Shown here: piece by piece, positions 45,491-54,398 of the stretch
How positions within the stretch are numbered: position 1 is the first letter of the stretch
How the letters are laid out: each line of letters begins with the position of its first letter
Assembly (NCBI RefSeq): GCF_014218355.1
Contig: NZ_AP023368.1
Coordinates: 5,147,501-5,211,500, forward strand
Direction of reading: 5' to 3'
Length of the DNA stretch: 64,000 nucleotides
Origin: Anaerocolumna chitinilytica
Lineage (GTDB): Bacteria > Bacillota > Clostridia > Lachnospirales > Lachnospiraceae
Translations under genes and position numbers: made by a program
The notes under the pieces: model-generated
Seen by the model: only the letters and a program-made list of their open reading frames with translations
Databases searched by the model: none
Told to the model about the DNA's origin: nothing

Positions 45491-46030
45491 ATGAAAGTAA
45501 AGGAAAAAATTCTCATGAGACAACTGCCTTTCTATCGAAAACTAATTATCTTTACATCCATTATTCTGATTCTCACAATAACGATAGTTACCCTCATCAT
45601 AGTGAATAGAAACAACAATACTCAAGATGCAATAGCAAAGGAGGTTCTTACTATCACTTTCGGTCTGACCAGACAGGATTGTGAGGGTATAAAAGATGCT
45701 CTGAACCAAAGTTCAGATAGTAACAACGTGCTTCCAGATTACTTGCATACAAAGTATAATACCCAATTGACCGGTAATGGCTACGAGGCATTGATGAATA
45801 ACCGGATACCAACCAGAATTGCGGGAGAAGTTCAAGGAGAAGCTTCCGACCTTAAGGTTTCTTCTGTGAAGCTGAAATCGCTAGATGCTGATGCAGGAAC
45901 CATACGATATCAGTATATCCTGAAAGCCGAGACCAAAAGCAGCCCTCCCAAGGTATTTACTTTCAGCGGAAATATTCTCTTAATAAAAGATGCCGGTCAA
46001 TGGAAAGTGGATGGTATATCCTTAAAGTAG
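45491..46030 (+). CDS. Membrane-anchored hypothetical protein
   Basis: 179 residues: one N-terminal membrane segment (residues 19-38, IIFTSIILILTITIVTLIIV) and an extracellular alpha/beta domain resembling SnoaL/NTF2-like small folds (ending QWKVDGISLK, as in many such domains). An ATG at 45515 follows a better ribosome site (AAAGGA) and may be the true start. Forty-two bp from the next gene, so probably co-transcribed. No family name assigned. Confidence 0.65.
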   Translation: MKVKEKILMRQLPFYRKLIIFTSIILILTITIVTLIIVNRNNNTQDAIAKEVLTITFGLTRQDCEGIKDALNQSSDSNNVLPDYLHTKYNTQLTGNGYEALMNNRIPTRIAGEVQGEASDLKVSSVKLKSLDADAGTIRYQYILKAETKSSPPKVFTFSGNILLIKDAGQWKVDGISLK

Positions 46031-46071
46031 CATTTAATTATTTTAGAACTAATAAGTATAGGAGATTAAAC

Positions 46072-46737
46072 ATGAATCGTATTTCCCTGAAGAAAAAACT
46101 TTTTATACTTCTTCCATTACTTGTCCTGATTATACTAGTGGGCACCAGGGTCTATACTGTACAATCCAAACCAGATGATTCTTCCAATAGCTTTGACTTT
46201 TTCACCTTTGGTAAGTTATTAGGGGATAACAGCAGAAATAATGACACCTCAGGGGCTAATTCTCTTTACGCTAAGGGAAAGCATATACAGATAACAGAGA
46301 AGGAATATAATCTGCATGTGAAAGTTTATGAGCTCAAACATTCCAAGGACCCGGAAAAGGAGGCTTTACAGGACTTGCTGGAATCAAAGGTCCTTTATTA
46401 TCATGCTGTAAAAGAAGGTTATTCGGTTTCGGATTCAGAAATTAATGATACTATAAAAGAGCTAAAAGACTCCATGAAAACCGCCGCCAATGCAGACGAT
46501 ATGATAGCTTTTATGAAAGGCTTTGGCTCGGAGGATAATTATTGGGTATATATACGGGATACAATGAAAAGCAGTTCCGTCACAAACAAATACCTGGATG
46601 ACTTAAAAGCAGAATATGCGAAGAAAACTCATTATACCGGTGAAGATACCGCTGACTTTCAGAATAAATGGAAGAACTATAAAGCAGATTTGATTTCTGA
46701 ATATATTAAAAAAGAAAAACTTCACTACAAAAAATAA
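46072..46737 (+). CDS. Membrane-anchored SurA/PrsA-N-like protein
   Basis: 221 residues from the ATG at 46072 after AGGAG. N-terminal anchor (KKKLFILLPLLVLIILVG), then a helical domain with a SurA_N-like pattern (ITEKEYNLHVKVYE, LQDLLESKVLYYHAVKEGYSVSDSEIND). No PPIase domain follows, so it is a chaperone-like module or a relative used for another purpose. Likely co-transcribed with the gene before. Confidence 0.65.
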   Translation: MNRISLKKKLFILLPLLVLIILVGTRVYTVQSKPDDSSNSFDFFTFGKLLGDNSRNNDTSGANSLYAKGKHIQITEKEYNLHVKVYELKHSKDPEKEALQDLLESKVLYYHAVKEGYSVSDSEINDTIKELKDSMKTAANADDMIAFMKGFGSEDNYWVYIRDTMKSSSVTNKYLDDLKAEYAKKTHYTGEDTADFQNKWKNYKADLISEYIKKEKLHYKK

Positions 46738-46772
46738 CCAAATTATCGCTTAAGAAAAGCGCTTTAATAAAA

Positions 46773-46868
46773 AACCTGGGGGACATAACTTACGCTAATA
46801 CACAGTTTACGGCAAATCCTCTTGTTTGTCCTAATCAGTGTGAAAAGCAAGTCATGCTCCCCAGGGTT
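46773..46868. repeat. 96-bp imperfect inverted repeat between convergent genes
   Basis: AACCTGGGGGACATAACTT pairs with AAGTCATGCTCCCCAGGGTT (46849-46868), with weaker pairing further in. It may be a shared terminator or a small palindromic element like those at 52.6 and 54.1 kb, but the sequence is different. Confidence 0.55.
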
Positions 46869-46920
46869 ATTTCTCATTCGTCTCTAAATTTCATTTACCA
46901 ATGGAAGATATCATTTCCCT

Positions 46921-48075
46921 TTACCAAAGAAAGATATCATTTCCTTTTAGCTTAAAGATCGCTTCCATAAAGAAATAATCTGCATAGATAATATTCATAT
47001 GCTTATTGGTATGATAAGCCTCAGAGCAGTTCTGTATCATACAATCGCAGCTCTTTGTCCAATCACACCGCTTTTCATCCAGTGCCTTTAACATCTTTAA
47101 GGCAGCATTTAAGTATAAGTCTTTTTCTCTCTCTCCTACTGCTTTTGATATCTCAATCAAGCCACAGGCAGCAATTGCCGCTGCACAGGAATCTTCCCAG
47201 GAATCATCTGCCGGCTGTCTGAAATCAATAGGAATCAAACCGTTCTCCGGAATATTTGCAATAAAATAATGTGCTATTCTCTTGGCAGTATTCAGATAAT
47301 CCTCTTTTTGGGTGTGCAGATAGCTTAAGGCAAAGCCATAGAGTCCCCAAGCCTGCCCTCTGGTCCAGGAGGAACCGTCTTCATAACCCTGTCCGCCATA
47401 GATTCTCACCTTTTCACCGGTTTCAGAATTAAACTCTACAATATGCTCACAAGAGCCGTCCGGTCTTACAAAGTTTTTCATGGCAGTATCTGCATGAAGC
47501 ATAGCAACATGGCGGAATCTGGGGTCTCCAGTTTCTTCAGACGCCCAATATAAAAGCGGTACATTCATCATGCAGTCAATAATTGCCCAACCGGTATTAT
47601 CTCCGCCGTTGCCCCAATCATTCCAGGCACGGATGAAATTACCAACCGGATTAAAGCGCCCTGCTAAAAGCCCTGCTGCAAATAATCCTCGCTTTTTAGC
47701 CTCCTCTTCCTTTGTCAGTCTATAATCGGCAACGGATGTTAACAACCACATAAAACCTACATCATGATGCAGTCCATAAAAATCAGCAAAGCACTGGTCT
47801 AACTTCTTTTCTGAAATTCGCGCTATTTCTGCATATTTTTCCTCTCCTGTCTCATGGTACATAAGCCAAAGCATTCCGCCCCAAAAACCGTTAGTCCACC
47901 AGTTCAAACCTTCTGATATACGGTAGGGTTTGTCGCTGTCATCATAGCTGTCATGAGTCCCGTTCACTGTGGTATAGGGAATCTTATCCTTAGACTTCTC
48001 ACTGACCCAATCCATTTTTTCTCTAATTTTTTCTGTTACTTCCTCAACCCACTTCTTATCTTTCTCTGTAAGCAT
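46921..48075 (-). CDS. GH88 unsaturated glucuronyl hydrolase
   Basis: 384 residues, cytoplasmic. Removes the unsaturated uronic acid left on oligosaccharides by polysaccharide lyases. Conserved catalytic aspartates D105 in HHDVGF and D167 in WAIIDCMMN have the spacing of the Bacillus enzyme pair (D88/D149). SSWTRGQAWGLYGF is the alpha6/alpha6-barrel substrate loop. Usual length. Start after CAGGAGG. Divergent from the AraC regulator, which probably controls it. The sulfatase at 54-56 kb suggests sulfated uronate-containing glycans, such as glycosaminoglycans or ulvan-like material, as possible substrates. Confidence 0.92.
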   Translation of the reverse strand: MLTEKDKKWVEEVTEKIREKMDWVSEKSKDKIPYTTVNGTHDSYDDSDKPYRISEGLNWWTNGFWGGMLWLMYHETGEEKYAEIARISEKKLDQCFADFYGLHHDVGFMWLLTSVADYRLTKEEEAKKRGLFAAGLLAGRFNPVGNFIRAWNDWGNGGDNTGWAIIDCMMNVPLLYWASEETGDPRFRHVAMLHADTAMKNFVRPDGSCEHIVEFNSETGEKVRIYGGQGYEDGSSWTRGQAWGLYGFALSYLHTQKEDYLNTAKRIAHYFIANIPENGLIPIDFRQPADDSWEDSCAAAIAACGLIEISKAVGEREKDLYLNAALKMLKALDEKRCDWTKSCDCMIQNCSEAYHTNKHMNIIYADYFFMEAIFKLKGNDIFLW

Positions 48076-48251
48076 TGTAACCTCCTGTTATATGTCTTTC
48101 CAGCTCTTTCAGAAGCTTATTTTTCATGTATACGGTCCTTCACAAAATCACTTTCTTGCTATCATTTATCATAATCTCTTTTCATTATCCGAACAATGCT
48201 TTATAATATTATCAACATACTTTTTCTGCTATTTTAACAGGAGGATATCAC

Positions 48252-49043
48252 TTGATTACTGTAACAAACTGCGGACATGATTCAAGACATAAAACAAAAT
48301 TTTGTATGCTTCGAAAGAGCGGTGTGCCAAATTATATCCTGCTCCTGGTAAAGACCGATGCTTTTTTTGAATTTGATGGAAAGTTAATCCCCACCGCTCC
48401 GAATATGGCAATTCTTTTTGATAGAAATACTTATACTCATTATGAAAGCGCAGGGGATTTCTACAATGATGACTGGATTCATTTTGACTTCATTGATGAA
48501 CCCTTATTTCTTGATGCTCTGCATATCCCTTTTAACCAGCCAATCTATCTGCCCCATATGAATTCCCTGTCTAATTATGTACGTCTATTGGTAAAGGAGT
48601 GCCACTCCGAGTCCTTCCACCAAGAACAGATGAAAGATTGCCTCATGCGTCTTCTGCTCTATAATCTGGATTCCCTTATTATCAGTCATCCTTCCGGCAG
48701 TAAGAACGACCGTTATTATCCAATTATAAATGCTCTGCGGATGAATATACACAATACCCCCCACAGAAACTGGACGGTGGATATGATGGCGGAATCTGTT
48801 CATATAAGCCCCTCCTACTTCCAGCATCTTTACAAGGAATTTTTTCATATTTCCTGTATGCAGGAAGTAATCCTGGCTCGGATTGAACGGGCGAAGTTCT
48901 ATCTTTCCACCACCGATATCCCGGTAAAAGTACTGTCTGACCTTTGCGGTTATGAGAGTGACTTGCACTTTATTAGGCAATTTAAGAAAAAGGAAGGTCT
49001 TACACCAACACAATACAGGCTGCTTTATAAAGCTTCAAAGTAA
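48252..49043 (+). CDS. AraC-family transcriptional regulator (TTG start)
   Basis: 263 residues: an N-terminal cupin-like sugar-binding domain (about 1-150) and a C-terminal double HTH (165-260; MMAESVHISPSYFQHLYKE, then LSDLCGYESDLHFIRQFKKKEG). The start is TTG at 48252, chosen because AGGAGG lies 9 bp upstream and no ATG is near. It reads away from the GH88 gene across 176 bp, so it probably activates that gene. Followed by a bidirectional terminator. Confidence 0.88.
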   Translation: MITVTNCGHDSRHKTKFCMLRKSGVPNYILLLVKTDAFFEFDGKLIPTAPNMAILFDRNTYTHYESAGDFYNDDWIHFDFIDEPLFLDALHIPFNQPIYLPHMNSLSNYVRLLVKECHSESFHQEQMKDCLMRLLLYNLDSLIISHPSGSKNDRYYPIINALRMNIHNTPHRNWTVDMMAESVHISPSYFQHLYKEFFHISCMQEVILARIERAKFYLSTTDIPVKVLSDLCGYESDLHFIRQFKKKEGLTPTQYRLLYKASK

Positions 49044-49053
49044 TCACTCCAAT

Positions 49054-49096
49054 CAAAAAAAGTTCCGCCGCAGCTTTGCTGCAGGCAGAACCTTTT
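49054..49096. terminator. Bidirectional terminator between AraC and exporter genes
   Basis: GTTCCGCCGCAGC (49062-49074) pairs with GCTGCAGGCAGAAC (49078-49091); an A run before and a T run after serve both strands. It ends the plus-strand regulator and the minus-strand permease operon. Confidence 0.8.
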
Positions 49097-49110
49097 AACA
49101 ACATTACCTA

Positions 49111-50274
49111 TCACCCATTTTGTGCCAGGGTTCTTGATTTTGATAAATAAATCGCAGCTATAAAAAAGATAATTGCAAAGGAAAGTTCAATCCCTAGGTT
49201 GCGAAGTATAAGATGATACTCTTTTGCCGTATTGGTAAAAGTATCGATAGCCGAATTATTCATAACATACCAGTAGGTGGGCAGTACCTTTGAAAATCGC
49301 ACCACACTTTTGCTCATGTATTCAAGAGGTACAAAGATACCACCAAGAAAGCTTAATCCAAGGCTGATAACATTAGCCGCCATATTCAGCGCATTCAGAT
49401 TCTTTACCAGAAAACTTACCATATAGATAAGACTCATGGCTACAAGCAGGAATACCAGACTGTTAATAATAAACAGAGCACCTCTTCCCGTTAAGATATC
49501 TCCATGATATAAAACCAATGACAGCAGGATAAAAAGAGACCAGCAGATAAGGCTTAATACTCCGCATGCCAACAGCAGGATACTGTTCTTTTTTAACTCG
49601 GTTATGGAGGAACATTTGATTCTCCAGTTTAAGTCTTTCTTTCGAAAAGTAATCAGAATACCGCCCATTCCGCTCATTAACATACCAATAAGTACATAGG
49701 GGATAAATAAGTAAAAATAATAAGCATTACTTTTCTCAACATTGCTTCCCGCGGCTTTTACCATATTAACCTCTGCGGTAATCTGAGAAGCTTTTAACGT
49801 ATTTTGCACTGCTTCTTCATCGGAAAAGCCTGCTACCACATAGGTACTCAATTCCGAAAGATACTGGCTTATCTTATTGTCAAGAAGCCTTCCGGCAATG
49901 CTTTGAGGTACTTTGACATTCTCTACCACAGCTTCATAATTTCCGGTTTTGATACCATTGGCAAAACCCTCTTTAATTATCAATACATACTCCACATTCC
50001 GAAAGAACAGCTCATCAGATATGGTTTCTTTATCATCTTTTATTTCCACCATATTCTGGGTACTGCTTAGATAATCATAAAGACCTTTACTGAGTGTGGA
50101 ATGATCTCTGTCCAGTACGGCAATATCCACTTTGGTGTCCTTATATGCAGCCTCGGTCTGGGACTTCCCATTGCCGGACATCATAAGCGCCAATACCAAA
50201 AAGATACCAAAATAAATAATAAGACTGACAGAACGCATCTTTAGTGTTTTAAAAAATGCCAGGAATATTTGCAT
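49111..50274 (-). CDS. ABC-2 type exporter permease (second of operon)
   Basis: 387 residues: one N-terminal membrane segment, a large extracytoplasmic domain (about 35-170), then five or more membrane segments in the C-terminal half. This is the YhgE/NatB-like ABC-2 layout. It overlaps the first permease by 26 bp, so the two are translationally coupled. With the ATPase at 51.5 kb it forms a three-gene exporter; the substrate is unknown. Confidence 0.82.
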   Translation of the reverse strand: MQIFLAFFKTLKMRSVSLIIYFGIFLVLALMMSGNGKSQTEAAYKDTKVDIAVLDRDHSTLSKGLYDYLSSTQNMVEIKDDKETISDELFFRNVEYVLIIKEGFANGIKTGNYEAVVENVKVPQSIAGRLLDNKISQYLSELSTYVVAGFSDEEAVQNTLKASQITAEVNMVKAAGSNVEKSNAYYFYLFIPYVLIGMLMSGMGGILITFRKKDLNWRIKCSSITELKKNSILLLACGVLSLICWSLFILLSLVLYHGDILTGRGALFIINSLVFLLVAMSLIYMVSFLVKNLNALNMAANVISLGLSFLGGIFVPLEYMSKSVVRFSKVLPTYWYVMNNSAIDTFTNTAKEYHLILRNLGIELSFAIIFFIAAIYLSKSRTLAQNG

Positions 50275-51400
50275 AACGGGTCCTCCTTAACATGAAATAG
50301 GTTCCAACTAAAAGCAGTGCAGCTATGACGCCCATTATAGCAATATCACTGTAAAATCTGTCAAAGCTCTCGTACATATTGAGAGAATACAGACAGTCCG
50401 TAATCAGTGCGGCAGGATTAATCCTGTTAAATAGCGGGAAATGATGCTCAACGATATCTTTCATATTGTTAAACATCAGACCGCTGAAGAAGGAAAGTGC
50501 CAGGGAAAGGACACTGATTATGGCATCCTTTAGATGACTTGGAATCTTACTGATTGCTCCTACGAAAGTTCCGAAGGATACTCCGATAACAGAACCCAGT
50601 AATCCGGTTACCAGGATGTATGGAATCCGTGTGCCAAAATCTATTCCCAAGATCACTATCAGATAAAAGAACAGCAGCAGAACGGAGGAAAAATTAACAA
50701 GCACACCACCGATATAATCCGCCAGGATAGCTTTGAACTTATGAGTGGGGGCAATGCCTCTTCTGGCACCGATTACCGAAAGATTAGCCTGTATGTCTTC
50801 CACACATACGGTACCAATAAAAGAGCCGTATAAACAAGTCATAGCAATCAACGCATAAAAGTACTGGGACAGATTGTTCATCTTCGTATTAGAAAAGGAT
50901 ATTTCGTTGTTAAATTGGATGTTTTTTGACAGGACACTGATAGCAGCTTCCATCTTCTCCGGATGTGTGCTTCCTATCTGCTCATAGATGGTTTTATCCT
51001 TCAGGTATTGCTCCAGAAAGGATTTGATAATTGTCTGATTAACTCCCTCACCGGTAACTGTAAGGGAAAGTTTAGGTGACGCATATAGAATACCGTCTAC
51101 TTTACCATCGTTTAAGAGCTCCTTTGCATTACCATCCTCCGTCTTCGTCAGCTTAAACAATTGGTCTTCTCCTTCTTTACTTAAGCCGTCTAATATCTGT
51201 TCAAAAGAAGTATCGGTATTTCCCTCTGCTACAAAGGCTACCGGCACCGGGGAGAAGCTGAATTCATCCTCCTTTAGCATATTGCCAAAAGACAGGTTAA
51301 AAAAAGTACCTAGAACAATAGGAAAAGCATATATCCAGAATATCAGGCTCTTTCCCCTTATAAGACTTTTCAATCTATATTTAAGTAAGTGTAAAAACAT
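50249..51400 (-). CDS. ABC-2 type exporter permease (first of operon)
   Basis: 383 residues with the same plan as its neighbour: N-terminal anchor, outer domain, then C-terminal membrane bundle ending in FMLRRTRYANI. The start follows AAAGAGGGA. The two permeases are probably a heterodimer. Confidence 0.82.
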   Translation of the reverse strand: MFLHLLKYRLKSLIRGKSLIFWIYAFPIVLGTFFNLSFGNMLKEDEFSFSPVPVAFVAEGNTDTSFEQILDGLSKEGEDQLFKLTKTEDGNAKELLNDGKVDGILYASPKLSLTVTGEGVNQTIIKSFLEQYLKDKTIYEQIGSTHPEKMEAAISVLSKNIQFNNEISFSNTKMNNLSQYFYALIAMTCLYGSFIGTVCVEDIQANLSVIGARRGIAPTHKFKAILADYIGGVLVNFSSVLLLFFYLIVILGIDFGTRIPYILVTGLLGSVIGVSFGTFVGAISKIPSHLKDAIISVLSLALSFFSGLMFNNMKDIVEHHFPLFNRINPAALITDCLYSLNMYESFDRFYSDIAIMGVIAALLLVGTYFMLRRTRYANIPGIF

Positions 51401-51465
51401 AGCAGTCCCTCTTTCCTTTCTAATTTATACCGCGTTACTTCCAACTCTCCTCAAGATTATGCCGA

Positions 51466-51516
51466 GGATTTCACAGGCATAATCCTGTGTTTGAATTATG
51501 TTTTTCATAATTCAAA
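51466..51516 (-). promoter_or_regulatory. Intercistronic stem-loops after the ATPase gene
   Basis: TTTGAATTATG pairs with CATAATTCAAA (51490-51500, 51506-51516) right at the ATPase stop, next to a second stem AGGATT/AATCCT. On the minus strand these could stabilise the ATPase message or reduce read-through to the permeases. Confidence 0.5.
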
Positions 51517-52458
51517 CTAATCTCTCAGCTCTTTGCCGGTGATTTCAAGAAATACATCATTTAATGTGGGCATTTCGGAATTCACGCGTCCGAAGGAGAT
51601 TCCCCTATCCTGCAAATAGTTCATTACATGAATCAGGTTGTGATTACCCCCGTCACATTTTACTGTAAGACGCTCCTCTGCATAAACTGCGGAATATACA
51701 TGTTTTAAATTCTTGATATTCTCCACATCTTCTTCAGAAATAGCACGGATATCAATATAGATAGTTTCATTATTCTTAATCATGCGTTTAAGTTCATCTG
51801 CGGTTCCTTCTGCTATGTTCCTGCCTTTATCCATGATAACTATACGGGAGCAGATTTCCTCTACTTCTTCCATGTAGTGGGAGGTGTAAATGATGGTTGC
51901 ACCTTGCTTGTTCAGCTCCATAATTCCTTCCAGAATCTTATTGCGGCTCTGGGGGTCTACTGCAACCGTAGGTTCATCTAAGATGATAAGTTTGGGCTTA
52001 TGGGCTATACCACAGGCAATATTTAATCTTCTGAGAAGCCCTCCTGAAAGCTTTTTCGGATAATATTTTTTGAACTCGCCAAGCTCTACAAATTGTATAG
52101 CTTCTTCTACGTATTTTTTTCTCTTTTCTTTATCCTCTATGTAGAGTCCGCAGAAAAAATCAATATTCTCATAGACAGTAAGCGTGTCAAATACTGCAAC
52201 GTTCTGAAAGATTACTCCCATGTTTTTCTTTAGAGAATAACTCTCCGGCTTCATCTTCTCACCAAACACTTCAATTTTTCCTTCTTCAAAACTAAGCAAC
52301 GACAGAAGACAATTTATTGTAGTGGTTTTACCGGAGCCGTTAGGCCCTAGAAGTCCTAACACTTCTCCTTCTTTTATCTGCAGGTTAAAATGGTCAACTG
52401 CAGTCAGGTTTTTATATTGCTTTACCAAATTCTCAATCTTTACGACTGTTTCGCTCAT
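51517..52458 (-). CDS. ABC exporter ATPase
   Basis: 313 residues from the ATG at 52458 after GGGAGG; a longer frame to 52491 has no ribosome site. Walker A GPNGSGKTT, signature LSGGLLRR, Walker B LIILDEPTVAVDP, and the H-loop SHYMEEV: the drug/NatA-type ABC-2 ATPase class. A C-terminal domain of about 80 residues follows. Similar by eye to the ATPase at 60.8 kb. Confidence 0.9.
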   Translation of the reverse strand: MSETVVKIENLVKQYKNLTAVDHFNLQIKEGEVLGLLGPNGSGKTTTINCLLSLLSFEEGKIEVFGEKMKPESYSLKKNMGVIFQNVAVFDTLTVYENIDFFCGLYIEDKEKRKKYVEEAIQFVELGEFKKYYPKKLSGGLLRRLNIACGIAHKPKLIILDEPTVAVDPQSRNKILEGIMELNKQGATIIYTSHYMEEVEEICSRIVIMDKGRNIAEGTADELKRMIKNNETIYIDIRAISEEDVENIKNLKHVYSAVYAEERLTVKCDGGNHNLIHVMNYLQDRGISFGRVNSEMPTLNDVFLEITGKELRD

Positions 52459-52617
52459 TACTTTTTCCTCCCGGAATTTATTGGTACTCATTGGTATTTA
52501 TATTAACAGCTATGAATCTGGAAGAAAAGTGCATAATGTAAAGAGTTCATATGACAATTGTCATGAAATATGGTGGGGGGGGTTTTGGGAAATGTGGGGG
52601 TAAAAGACAGGCTGTGG

Positions 52618-52903
52618 TTTGCCTGATAGAATCAATTGGTAAGTAGTGAAACCTCAAGTGTCTGGAAAGGGTCTGACAGCTCCGATTCTAAGGCTGGAAT
52701 TCACTAAGAGAGTTCACTTATGGTGATTAACAGGTTAAAAAAGTGCAAACTCCTCGCTTTGCTCGTCAGACAAGCACTTTTTTAACCTATCACCATATAT
52801 GAACTCTCTAAGTGAATTTACCCAACCTTCAATCAGTCACTGTCAGACCCTTTCCAGACACTTGAGGTTGCATTTAGGTTGTGGATTGATTTTATCAGGC
52901 AAA
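52618..52903. repeat. 286-bp long imperfect palindrome (giant hairpin)
   Basis: Outer arms TTTGCCTGATAGAATCAAT and ATTGATTTTATCAGGCAAA. Then a perfect 30-bp block 52650-52679 with 52840-52869. Then inner arms 52700-52745 with 52774-52816, ending in GTGC/GCAC around a short loop. No coding content. It lies between the sulfatase-maturase stop and the exporter ATPase start. A palindromic miniature element or an extended terminator. Confidence 0.85.
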
Positions 52904-52930
52904 TGGAAGCTTGTTGGGGTCCCTTTTGCG

Positions 52931-54055
52931 CTATATGTGGCTTTCTTGATAAATTTTTGCAACATGTATTAATTTTTTATATTCTATTTCAAAAAATTGA
53001 AAGAAGCTTTTGCAAAAATAATTATCGTAAGCTCCGCTTTGCTCGTTAAAATCCCGGTTTCTCTGGCAGCCGCCCCGGCATAAGAAATGATAAGGGCACT
53101 CTTTGCAGGCTTTGCTGATTTTTTGCGAGGTTTCTATAAAGCGGATGGTTTCTCGGTTTCGGTCTATGATGTCCAGTTGGTCTTGATTGAAGTTACCGAT
53201 ACGGTACTTGTCCAACATATAAAAATCACAAGGATATACGCTTCCGTCAGCTTCTGCTACATATTGGAGACCGCAGACTCCGCTTTGGTCACAGGCTTCT
53301 GGATATAGTCCCATCAGAATACCGATGTAGTTCTCGAACTGGCGGATATAGGGCTGTCTCCCTTTTAAGCAGTCCTCATACCACAGGTCGAATAAACGTA
53401 TTAAGAAACTGCCGTATTCTTCTGGACTTAAGGCATATTCGTTCTGTCCATGTTTTTCTTCCAGTGGGTCAAGGCAAGCGATGTACTGCTGGTAATTCCA
53501 GTTGTTTTTTTTGTATTTCATATAGATTTCTTCTATGTTGGCAGCTGTTTTTCTATTTACAACAGTTAAGATATTATAATCGACCTGATACCGCTCCAGT
53601 TGGCGAATGCCATCTAATACCTTATCATAGGTACCCTCTCCAAGCTTATTGTGCCTGTAAGCATTATGGATTTCCCTGGTTCCATCTACTGATACCCCAA
53701 GAAGAAAGTTATTTTCCTTAAAGAAACGGCACCAGTCTTCATTCAGGGAATAGCCATTGGTCTGGAGAGCATTGTTTATGGGGAGGTTATTTTTGTTGTA
53801 TTTCTTCTGGTAATAGATTGCCTTTTCAAAGAATTCCAAACCGCTTAGAGTTGGCTCTCCTCCCTGGTAGGCATAGCTTATTCCTCCCTCGGCTCTTGGT
53901 AGTGTCCTTCGTAGGATGTTCTTTAAGGTTTCTTCTGTCATAAAGCCAAGTGAGCTTTTGTCTCTCTTCTCCATCTCATCGCAATAGAAACAGTAGTCAC
54001 AGCTCATATTGCAGAGTCCGGAAGAAGGTTTTAGCAATATACTTAGGGGGGGCAT
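52931..54055 (-). CDS. Anaerobic sulfatase-maturating enzyme (radical SAM, SPASM)
   Basis: 374 residues. MPPLSILLKPSS is the characteristic anSME start. C15, C19 and C22 bind the radical-SAM cluster (GLCNMSCDYC), GGEPTL binds SAM, and two C-terminal cysteine groups (CDQSGVCGL, CDFY, CKECPYHFLCRGGC) hold the auxiliary clusters. It oxidises the active-site Cys of a sulfatase to formylglycine without oxygen. The cognate sulfatase gene lies just upstream, with a long palindrome between them. The start follows AGGAG. Confidence 0.93.
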   Translation of the reverse strand: MPPLSILLKPSSGLCNMSCDYCFYCDEMEKRDKSSLGFMTEETLKNILRRTLPRAEGGISYAYQGGEPTLSGLEFFEKAIYYQKKYNKNNLPINNALQTNGYSLNEDWCRFFKENNFLLGVSVDGTREIHNAYRHNKLGEGTYDKVLDGIRQLERYQVDYNILTVVNRKTAANIEEIYMKYKKNNWNYQQYIACLDPLEEKHGQNEYALSPEEYGSFLIRLFDLWYEDCLKGRQPYIRQFENYIGILMGLYPEACDQSGVCGLQYVAEADGSVYPCDFYMLDKYRIGNFNQDQLDIIDRNRETIRFIETSQKISKACKECPYHFLCRGGCQRNRDFNEQSGAYDNYFCKSFFQFFEIEYKKLIHVAKIYQESHI

Positions 54056-54094
54056 TATTATCTCCTATCATAAATGAATTTTTGGCGAACGGAC

Positions 54095-54322
54095 GCTGAC
54101 AGGAAGGTGGTACTTAAGTTTATCCTCGAGAACCTTTACTCCACTAAAACCACAGCAAATGCAACTGACAGTCAAAACAGCGCCAAACTCGCTGTAACTA
54201 TATGGAGGAGGTTGTTTGTCGTGCTCAAACAATGGCGTTGTTTTTCCTAGTTGCATTTTCTGTGGCTTAAGTGTCATAAAGAACCTCTCGAGATTAAACT
54301 TAAGTACCACCTTCCTGTCAGC
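54095..54322. repeat. 228-bp long imperfect palindrome (second giant hairpin)
   Basis: A 28-bp outer arm beginning GCTGACAGGAAGG (54095) pairs with its complement ending at 54322. Pairing continues through CTCGAG and, imperfectly, to AAATGCAACT / AGTTGCATTT (near 54155 and 54250), with a further weak stem inside. A short open frame on this stretch is a by-product of the symmetry. It separates the sulfatase from its maturase. Confidence 0.85.
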
Positions 54323-54398
54323 TGTTTATGTCAAAATTTTTATTAGATTAGTTTACAGTGACCAACTGAATCTAAAAACTAAATATTTTTTCATTATG

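Noticed and set aside
54068..54310. 80-codon minus-strand open frame upstream of the maturase
   Set aside because: It falls wholly within the long palindrome and is explained by that symmetry.
52618..54322. CRISPR-like repeats
   Set aside because: The repeats are single inverted pairs, not short direct repeats with spacers; no cas genes are present.
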